Below, in pieces: positions 4,985 through 10,374 of a stretch of 10,374 nucleotides of DNA. The position numbers and the translations under genes were made by a program. This DNA is from Alkaliphilus sp. (GTDB lineage Bacteria > Bacillota > Clostridia > Peptostreptococcales > Natronincolaceae). Under the pieces are notes generated by a model. It was not told the origin of the DNA. It ran no database searches and saw only the letters and a program-made list of their open reading frames with translations. The stretch's first letter is position 1; each line of letters begins with the position of its first letter. The stretch spans positions 1-10,374 of the forward strand of contig JALNXC010000022.1 in the NCBI GenBank assembly GCA_023230535.1. The letters run 5' to 3'.

Positions 4985-5782
4985 TTAGTTTTTCGGTATT
5001 TTTACTGTTACCTCTACATATTCACCTCTGTCTATCTGTTGAAACTGTGCATTTTCCTGTCTCTCTTTGATTGCTTCATATGCCTGTTTTAATGTGTTAA
5101 TATATATTCTGTAATTCATGAAGCTTTTTATTTTTTTAGTAGGATTTGTTTTTTCTTCTTTTCCTATATGCTCCACCATAGCCTTTATTAACTGTTCCGT
5201 TTCTTTGACATTTAAACTTTTCTTGATTATTTTATCCAGAGCCTTTTCCCTCAACTCCTCATCGGGAAGCCTCAATAAGGCTCTTGCATGTCTTTCCGTC
5301 AATCCGTTCTCTAACAGTCGTTTTCTTACATCCGTCTCTAACCTTAAAATTCTCAATTTATTAGCGATGGTAGATTGGTTTTTTCCTATTCTTTCGGCTA
5401 AACTCTGTTGTGTAAATCCATGATCCTCTATCAGATTTGCATAGCCCTCCGCCTCTTCCATAAAATTCAGGTCTTCCCTCTGAAGATTTTCAATAATAGC
5501 TAAAATAGCGGAATCCGCATCCGTATAATTATCATTGATTATAGCCGGTATAGTTTTTAATTCTGCCAGCCTTGCTGCTTTTAATCTTCTCTCCCCTGCT
5601 ATTAATTCATACCTGTCTTCTCCTATTCTTCTGACACTTATAGGCTGTAAAATACCGTACGCCCTGATTGAAGCACTCAGTTCCTCCAGGCCCACTTGGG
5701 AAAATGACCTCCTTGGCTGATAGGGATTAGGGATAACTTTATCAATTAAAATTTCTTCTATAATTTTTTTTGTAATACTCAT
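4985..5782 (-). CDS. noc: Nucleoid occlusion protein Noc (ParB paralogue)
   Basis: A 265-residue CTP-dependent ParB-family protein that binds Noc sites and blocks Z-ring assembly over the nucleoid. It shows GERRLKAA (63-70), ENLQREDLN (98-106) and a helix-turn-helix with GKNQSTIANKLRILRL (133-148). Gln136, Lys142 and Arg164 (in LTERHARAL) match residues that distinguish Noc from ParB in published specificity work, and the ParA-contacting RGLGKGL motif is absent. The ATG is preceded by GAGGG at usable spacing and by an upstream in-frame stop with no other start. The protein therefore lacks the longer N-terminal tail with a membrane-targeting helix seen in Bacillus subtilis Noc; residues 1-12 are only weakly amphipathic. 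A perfect TTGACA at 5849-5854 (minus strand) has no convincing -10 partner. Position after rsmG is the classical one. Confidence 0.93.
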   Translation of the reverse strand: MSITKKIIEEILIDKVIPNPYQPRRSFSQVGLEELSASIRAYGILQPISVRRIGEDRYELIAGERRLKAARLAELKTIPAIINDNYTDADSAILAIIENLQREDLNFMEEAEGYANLIEDHGFTQQSLAERIGKNQSTIANKLRILRLETDVRKRLLENGLTERHARALLRLPDEELREKALDKIIKKSLNVKETEQLIKAMVEHIGKEEKTNPTKKIKSFMNYRIYINTLKQAYEAIKERQENAQFQQIDRGEYVEVTVKIPKN

Positions 5783-5957
5783 AAATCTTATTCCCTCTTT
5801 TCCATAGCAAAACGATAGTCATATATGTTTTTTACTAAATATTCATATGTCAATAGGATTGGGTTACAGTTAATTTACTTCTATAAAAATTTTATTAATC
5901 CTTCTATTATGTACTATTTTTGGTAAATTTCGTTTTACAAAATACGTCTTATTTTTG

Positions 5958-6692
5958 CTATTTTATCGGGTTTTTACTCAGTTTTCCCGCTTTTCTGGGA
6001 TATTTAATCGGAGTTTGTTTTATTTTCTCTGTAATCAATATATAATGTTCCCTATCGCTAAAGGGTATGTCTATTTTTACCTGCTCTACAATCTTTCCGC
6101 CCAATATTTTTATAGCTTTTTTTGCCTCCTCCATCTCTTCTATCAGTTTAGGCCCTTTCTGACAGATGAAATACCCTCCGACCTTTACAAACGGCAGACA
6201 ATACTCGACCAAAATATTTAACGCCGCCACAGCTCTGGATACAACACAATTATATTTTTCTCTATAATCCTTGTTTTTCCCAAAATCCTCCGCCCTGCCA
6301 TGTATAAATTCCACCCCGTCCAAGCCGAGCTCTTTGCCGGCCTCTTTTAAAAAACCGATTCTTTTTTTTAAAGAATCCATCAGAGTAAGTTTTATCCCGG
6401 GCAACATTATTTTTAAGGGTATCCCCGGAAACCCGGCACCGGTTCCCACGTCTATTAGCCGTATAGATTCGCCTGTTGACCGCATGGACAGATACCCGGT
6501 CTGTAGACAGGATATGGAATCCAGAAAATGCATTATGATGATCTCCCTTTCTTCCGTAATAGCCGTTAAATTCATTCTCTGATTCCATTCCAACAAAATA
6601 TCTTTATATTTAATAAACTGCTCAATTTGATATTGCGATATCTCTATGCCCATTTTTTTTGTTCCGTGTTTTAAAATTTCTACAGGCTCCAT
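5958..6692 (-). CDS. rsmG: 16S rRNA (guanine-527-N7)-methyltransferase RsmG
   Basis: A 244-residue class I SAM-dependent methyltransferase (formerly GidB) that adds the N7 methyl group at G527 in the 530 loop of 16S rRNA; loss gives low-level streptomycin resistance in other bacteria. The SAM-binding motif DVGTGAGFPG is at residues 81-90, preceded by the N-terminal LLEWNQRMNLTA stretch (33-44). VSRAVA (151-156) and QKG (178-180) are typical family positions. Its ATG overlaps the mnmG stop by one base (TAATG), so translation is coupled. Length is normal and the frame is intact. The spacer of 175 bases to noc has no clear terminator, so read-through into noc is possible. Confidence 0.96.
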   Translation of the reverse strand: MEPVEILKHGTKKMGIEISQYQIEQFIKYKDILLEWNQRMNLTAITEEREIIIMHFLDSISCLQTGYLSMRSTGESIRLIDVGTGAGFPGIPLKIMLPGIKLTLMDSLKKRIGFLKEAGKELGLDGVEFIHGRAEDFGKNKDYREKYNCVVSRAVAALNILVEYCLPFVKVGGYFICQKGPKLIEEMEEAKKAIKILGGKIVEQVKIDIPFSDREHYILITEKIKQTPIKYPRKAGKLSKNPIK

Positions 6693-8581
6693 TATTTTGC
6701 ATCCTTTCCGCGTCTTTTCTGTTCCAGATATATCAATAATACGGAAATATCGGCCGGGGATACCCCGGAAATCCTGGATGCTTGTCCCACGGACAGTGGT
6801 TTAATGCTGTTTAGCTTTTGCCTGGCCTCTATTCGTAAGCTGTCAATTTTATTATAATCTATATTTTCATTTAATTTTTTATTTTCCAATTTTTTAAATT
6901 GCTCTATCTGCCTGAGCTGCTTTTTGATATAACCTTCATATTTTATAATTATTTCACATTGGATTTCGGCGTCTTTTAGCAGATCCTTCGGCCTGTTTTC
7001 ATCCAATTCTTTAATATTTTCATAATTGAGTTCCGGGCGTTTTAATAATTCATATAGAGAAACCCCGCCCTTTATAGGAGTGCTGTTCGCTTTTTTTAAT
7101 ACATCGTCGGCAATATCGGGAGAGATATGAGTCGTTTTTAAACGTTCCATCTCTTCCTCAACATGTTTTTTCTTTAAGAGATATCTCTCATACCTGTCCT
7201 CTTTGACTAAACCAAGTTTATATCCTTTTTCCGTCAATCTGAGATCCGCATTATCCTGTCTTAAAATAAGGCGATACTCTGCCCTTGAGGTCATCATTCT
7301 ATAAGGTTCATCCGTTCCTTTTGTGACTAGATCATCTATTAATACACCTATGTAGGCCTCCGAGCGGTCCAGTATGAAGGGTTCCTCTCCCCTTATCTTC
7401 AAAACGGCGTTTATTCCCGCCATAATGCCCTGGGCAGCCGCTTCTTCATATCCCGACGAACCATTAAATTGACCTGCACTGAATAGATTACCGATATGTT
7501 TCATTTCTAAGGTGGGCTTCAACTGTCTGGGGTCTATGCAGTCATATTCTATAGCATAAGCCGATCGCATAATTTTTGCGTTTTCCAGTCCTATAACGGA
7601 TCTGAGCAGTTTTATTTGAATCTCTTCAGGCAGACTGGTGGACAAACCCTGTATATACATCTCCTTTGTTTCTATGCCCTCAGGCTCTATAAAAACCTGA
7701 TGTGAAGGCTTGTCGCTAAATTTGACAATTTTATCTTCTATAGAAGGGCAGTATCTTGGACCTATGCTCTCTATATCACCGCTGTACATGGCGGATCTGT
7801 GGAGGTTCTCTCTGATTATTTCGTGCGTTTTCTCGGTGGTTCTGGTCAACCAACAGGGCTGCTGCTCTTTTTGTATCTCCTTGTTCATAAATGAAAAGGG
7901 CACAATTTCCTCATCCCATTTTTGGATACTCATCTTTGAAAAATCTATGGTGTCTTTGTGTACTCTGGCGGGAGTGCCTGTTTTAAACCTTCGCATATTG
8001 CAGCCCAGTTCTTTAAGCCTATCGGACAGATACATCGCCGGAAACAAGCCACTTGGTCCGGATTCATAATTGACTTCTCCTATAAAAATCCTGCCCTTCA
8101 AATATACCCCCGTGGCTAATATGACCGCTTTCCCATAATAAGCGGACCCCGTTTTTGTAACCACACCCTTTACAATATCATCTTCCACTATTAAATCCGC
8201 CACTTCTCCTTCTCTCAGATCCAAATTGTTTTGATTTTCCAATGTTTTTTTCATCTCTATATAATATCTGATTTTATCCGCTTGAATTCTCAGGGAATGT
8301 ACCGCAGGTCCCTTGCCCGTGTTCAGCATTCTGCTCTGAATAAATGATTTATCTATATTTAATGCCATCTCACCGCCCAGAGCATCTACTTCCCTCACCA
8401 AGTGCCCCTTCCCCGTTCCGCCGATAGACGGGTTACAAGGTAAAGAAGCTATGGAGTCCAATGTCATGGTAAGCATTATCACCTTATAGCCCATCCTGGC
8501 AACGGCCAACGCGGCCTCACAACCTGCGTGCCCGGCACCTACAACCACAACATCGTAATTTCCCGCGTTATAAATTTCCAT
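6692..8581 (-). CDS. mnmG: tRNA uridine-5-carboxymethylaminomethyl modification enzyme, subunit MnmG (GidA)
   Basis: This 629-residue FAD/NADH enzyme forms a complex with MnmE and installs the aminomethyl-type group at C5 of wobble U34 in tRNAs reading two-codon boxes, using methylenetetrahydrofolate and glycine or ammonium. The FAD motif GAGHAG is at residues 15-20, and the second conserved block GGTGKGHLVREVDALGGEM is at about 54-72. The conserved RYCPSIEDK carries Cys278, equivalent to the catalytic Cys of the family. GYEEAAAQG follows, and the C-terminal helical domain ends SRISGVSPADISVLLIYLEQ. GGAGGT lies six bases before the ATG. The gap to mnmE is 57 bases and holds a parS/Noc-like palindrome. 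Length matches the family; no defects. Confidence 0.98.
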   Translation of the reverse strand: MEIYNAGNYDVVVVGAGHAGCEAALAVARMGYKVIMLTMTLDSIASLPCNPSIGGTGKGHLVREVDALGGEMALNIDKSFIQSRMLNTGKGPAVHSLRIQADKIRYYIEMKKTLENQNNLDLREGEVADLIVEDDIVKGVVTKTGSAYYGKAVILATGVYLKGRIFIGEVNYESGPSGLFPAMYLSDRLKELGCNMRRFKTGTPARVHKDTIDFSKMSIQKWDEEIVPFSFMNKEIQKEQQPCWLTRTTEKTHEIIRENLHRSAMYSGDIESIGPRYCPSIEDKIVKFSDKPSHQVFIEPEGIETKEMYIQGLSTSLPEEIQIKLLRSVIGLENAKIMRSAYAIEYDCIDPRQLKPTLEMKHIGNLFSAGQFNGSSGYEEAAAQGIMAGINAVLKIRGEEPFILDRSEAYIGVLIDDLVTKGTDEPYRMMTSRAEYRLILRQDNADLRLTEKGYKLGLVKEDRYERYLLKKKHVEEEMERLKTTHISPDIADDVLKKANSTPIKGGVSLYELLKRPELNYENIKELDENRPKDLLKDAEIQCEIIIKYEGYIKKQLRQIEQFKKLENKKLNENIDYNKIDSLRIEARQKLNSIKPLSVGQASRISGVSPADISVLLIYLEQKRRGKDAK

Positions 8582-8595
8582 TTCTTACCTCCGTG

Positions 8596-8609
8596 TTTTC
8601 CCGTGAAAT
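8596..8609. promoter_or_regulatory. Hybrid parS / Noc-binding-site-like sequence
   Basis: TTTTCCCGTGAAAT matches the Bacillus Noc-binding consensus ATTTCCCGGGAAAT at 12 of 14 positions, and parS GTTTCACGTGAAAC at 11 of 14. On the minus strand the left half (ATTTCAC) is parS-like and the right half (GGGAAA) Noc-like. It lies in the mnmE-mnmG gap, just before the mnmG ribosome binding site. Binding is inference. Confidence 0.4.
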
Positions 8610-8638
8610 GAGTTTTTCTCTCCATGCTTCGCAAAATA

Positions 8639-10024
8639 TTATTTCCCTATACAGAAATTTTCAAAAATATGATCCAGCAAATCTTCCCCTACCGCATCTC
8701 CTGTTATTTCCCCCAAAGCTTCCCAAGTGTCCTTTATATCCACCTCAATAAAATCCAGAGGCAGCTGTTCTTTTATGGCCTTTATGGCATCCCTTATGCT
8801 CTTTATTGCTCTTTCTAATGCGTTTTTATGTCTTATATTGGTAACCAGCAGACTGTCTTTTGCCTTTACTTCCCCTTGATAGACCATATCTATCAGGGCT
8901 TCCTCTATTTTTTCTATTCCTATGTTCTCCAATATGGATATTTCGATTATATCTTTATCTCCTATAATACCCCTTACCTCATCGACATCAAGTTTTTGAG
9001 GAAGATCCGTCTTGTTGATTATGATCAGGGCCTTTTTAGAACCGATAAGATCTATTATCTCCAGATCTTCCTTTGTAAGATTACTGGAGGCATCCAACAT
9101 AACTATGATTAAATCCGCCAGATTAAACAGTTCTTTTGATCTTTCAACACCAATTTTTTCCACGATATCTTCCGTCTCTCTTATTCCCGCAGTATCTATC
9201 AATCTAAGAGGTATGCCTTTCACACTGAAATGTTCCTCTATGGTATCCCTCGTTGTACCCGGAACATCCGTCACTATTGCCCTGGATTCCCTTATTAATG
9301 CATTGAGAAGAGAAGATTTGCCCACATTGGGCTTTCCCACAATTACGGTGCTCAAGCCTTCCCTTATTATTTTCCCCGTATGTGAAGTGTCTAATAATCT
9401 CCGGATGTTTTTTTCTATTTCCTTGCTGTTCTCTGATAAATTATCAAGGGTTATTTCATCTATATCCTCTTCTGAAAAATCAATAGAAACCTGTATATGT
9501 GCCAGCATTCTTAAGAGTTTTTCTCTGATTTCCGAGACTTCTTTCGATAAAAATCCTTCCAATTGGTTCAGCGCCACATCAAATCCCTTTTCTGTTTTGG
9601 CGCTGATGAGATCCATTATCGCTTCTGCCTGTGCCAAATCTATTCTTCCGTTTAAAAATGCCCTTTTGGTAAATTCCCCCGGATTGGCAATCCTGGCACC
9701 AAAATTAAGTACCAATCCTAATATTTTTTTTACGGATATCATACCTCCGTGGCAATTTATTTCTACTATATCTTCCCTCGTATACGTGTTCGGGGATTTC
9801 ATATATGATACTAAAACTTCGTCGATCTTTTCCCCTTTATCGGGATCTATTATATAGCCATAGGTTATTCGCCAGGGCTTGTATTGGCTCAATTTTTTGT
9901 TTTCTTTGGATCTGAAGATTTTATCTGTTATATCTATTGATTTTTCTCCACTGATTCTGACTATTCCTATCCCGGCTTCTCCCGGAGCTGTGGCAATAGC
10001 TGCAATAGTATCGTCTATAAACAT
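8639..10024 (-). CDS. mnmE: tRNA modification GTPase MnmE (TrmE)
   Basis: This K+-activated, dimerising GTPase partners MnmG in wobble-uridine modification. The N-terminal tetrahydrofolate-binding domain includes PGEAGIGIVRISG (residues 14-26). The helical domain holds an inserted G domain with G1 GKPNVGKS (230-237), DVPGTTRD (253-260), G3 DTAG (277-280) and G4 NKTD (337-340). The protein ends in the conserved CIGK (458-461), whose Cys is needed for modification. I chose the ATG at 10024 (461 residues) rather than an upstream ATG at 10063. AGAGGTGA sits six bases before 10024, the family begins at this point (M-x-DDTIAAIAT), and the extra 13 residues are unlike any MnmE. It is the first gene of the mnmE-mnmG-rsmG unit. 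Confidence 0.97.
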   Translation of the reverse strand: MFIDDTIAAIATAPGEAGIGIVRISGEKSIDITDKIFRSKENKKLSQYKPWRITYGYIIDPDKGEKIDEVLVSYMKSPNTYTREDIVEINCHGGMISVKKILGLVLNFGARIANPGEFTKRAFLNGRIDLAQAEAIMDLISAKTEKGFDVALNQLEGFLSKEVSEIREKLLRMLAHIQVSIDFSEEDIDEITLDNLSENSKEIEKNIRRLLDTSHTGKIIREGLSTVIVGKPNVGKSSLLNALIRESRAIVTDVPGTTRDTIEEHFSVKGIPLRLIDTAGIRETEDIVEKIGVERSKELFNLADLIIVMLDASSNLTKEDLEIIDLIGSKKALIIINKTDLPQKLDVDEVRGIIGDKDIIEISILENIGIEKIEEALIDMVYQGEVKAKDSLLVTNIRHKNALERAIKSIRDAIKAIKEQLPLDFIEVDIKDTWEALGEITGDAVGEDLLDHIFENFCIGK

Positions 10025-10070
10025 GGTTTTCACCTCTATCCAATAAAGTTCATGCCCTTCCATGTTTCTT

Positions 10071-10100
10071 ATTATATCAAATTTTGTCCGATTTCATCAG
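10071..10100 (-). promoter_or_regulatory. Probable mnmE promoter
   Basis: On the minus strand a perfect TATAAT (10071-10076) lies 46 bases upstream of the mnmE ATG. A weak -35 (CTGATG, 10095-10100, keeping the TGA core) stands 18 bases further up. This would give a leader of about 40 bases. Confidence 0.5.
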
Positions 10101-10170
10101 GATAAATTTAAATTGTAACATTGCACAATAGTTTAATAATGCATCGTTAATACAAGTCCTGTTGCCTAAT

Positions 10171-10370
10171 AAAATTTAATATAACAATACACGTTCATTT
10201 AGTTTCGAATATGAATAATTCCTACAGCTTATTCCGATGAAAAATACTACAATCCGCAAACTTGCTTCGCTTCGAACATGCAGATTGTTTCACGTATTTT
10301 TCATCTTCATTCGCTGGGAATTATAATCATATTCTCAAATGCATTCACTTAGTATTTTATATTAAATTTT
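10171..10370. repeat. About 200-bp imperfect inverted repeat upstream of mnmE
   Basis: The left and right halves are imperfect reverse complements across about 95 bases each. Anchors are AAAATTTAATAT (10171-10182) with its complement at 10359-10370, GAATATGA (10207-10214) with 10327-10334, and AATTCC (10217-10222) with 10317-10322. A fourth is GATGAAAAATAC (10236-10247) with 10294-10305. The centre near 10270 is TTCG-rich (GCTTCGCTTCGAAC). No coding frame is visible. It looks like a palindromic miniature element or a very long hairpin. With 10025-10170 it fills the non-coding space where jag often lies in related genomes. Confidence 0.8.
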
Positions 10371-10374
10371 AAGA

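Noticed and set aside
6262..6588. Open frames on both strands inside rsmG
   Set aside because: These are shadows of rsmG in other frames; rsmG itself carries the full SAM-binding motif.
9012..9857. A 281-codon plus-strand open frame
   Set aside because: It lies wholly antisense to the G-domain region of mnmE, which has all its motifs intact. It has Ser/Ile-rich shadow composition and no family features.
10286..10295. TGTTTCACGT, a half parS sequence
   Set aside because: The other half (ATTTTT) does not match, and it is part of the long inverted repeat. It is not a credible parS site.
10025..10374. A replication origin upstream of mnmE
   Set aside because: No DnaA-box cluster (TTATCCACA-like) is visible. 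The origin is expected nearby on the chromosome but not in this window.

Overview
The window is about 10.4 kb of AT-rich, low-GC Gram-positive (Firmicutes) chromosome. The gene order mnmE-mnmG-rsmG-noc-[small membrane protein]-parA(soj)-parB(spo0J)-DUF4446 gene-lipid kinase is the conserved block found beside the replication origin in this group. A consensus parS site, a Noc-type ParB paralogue, strong AGGAGG-like ribosome binding sites and the DUF4446 gene after parB point to the class Clostridia. Two perfect Spo0A-box matches hint at a spore former. I cannot name the genus from sequence alone.

Layout, right to left, since nearly everything is on the minus strand. Bases 10025-10374 are non-coding and hold the probable mnmE promoter and a roughly 200-bp imperfect inverted repeat. 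Bases 5958-10024 hold mnmE, mnmG and rsmG: the two subunits of the tRNA wobble-uridine modification enzyme, then a 16S rRNA methyltransferase, packed like an operon. Bases 4985-5782 are noc. A strong bidirectional terminator separates noc from a convergent half-length GDT1/UPF0016 membrane protein at 4667-4936, the only plus-strand gene I accept. Bases 4228-4666 are the divergent intergenic region with parS, a palindrome at the putative start site of the membrane-protein gene, and an unexplained GC-richer patch of nested inverted repeats. Bases 2551-4227 are parA-parB, which abut exactly and end in an intrinsic terminator.

The least ordinary part is 1343-2411. Two 51-bp direct repeats with three mismatches, each abutting a different hairpin and each carrying a perfect Spo0A-box sequence, bracket a segment. 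That segment contains an unrecognised gene remnant on the plus strand and a coiled-coil gene built from nearly identical 42-bp tandem repeats. It sits between parB and the DUF4446 gene, so it looks like a small inserted or duplicated module. Left of it, the DUF4446 gene and a diacylglycerol-kinase-family gene form a two-gene operon that runs off the left edge.

Functionally the window joins translation fidelity (MnmE/MnmG, RsmG) with chromosome segregation and division-site protection (ParA/ParB-parS, Noc). I do not see a defence system, CRISPR array, tRNA or rRNA. The candidates for something new are the repeat-bracketed module, the hybrid parS/Noc-like site before mnmG, the structured intergenic patch and the long inverted repeat before mnmE.
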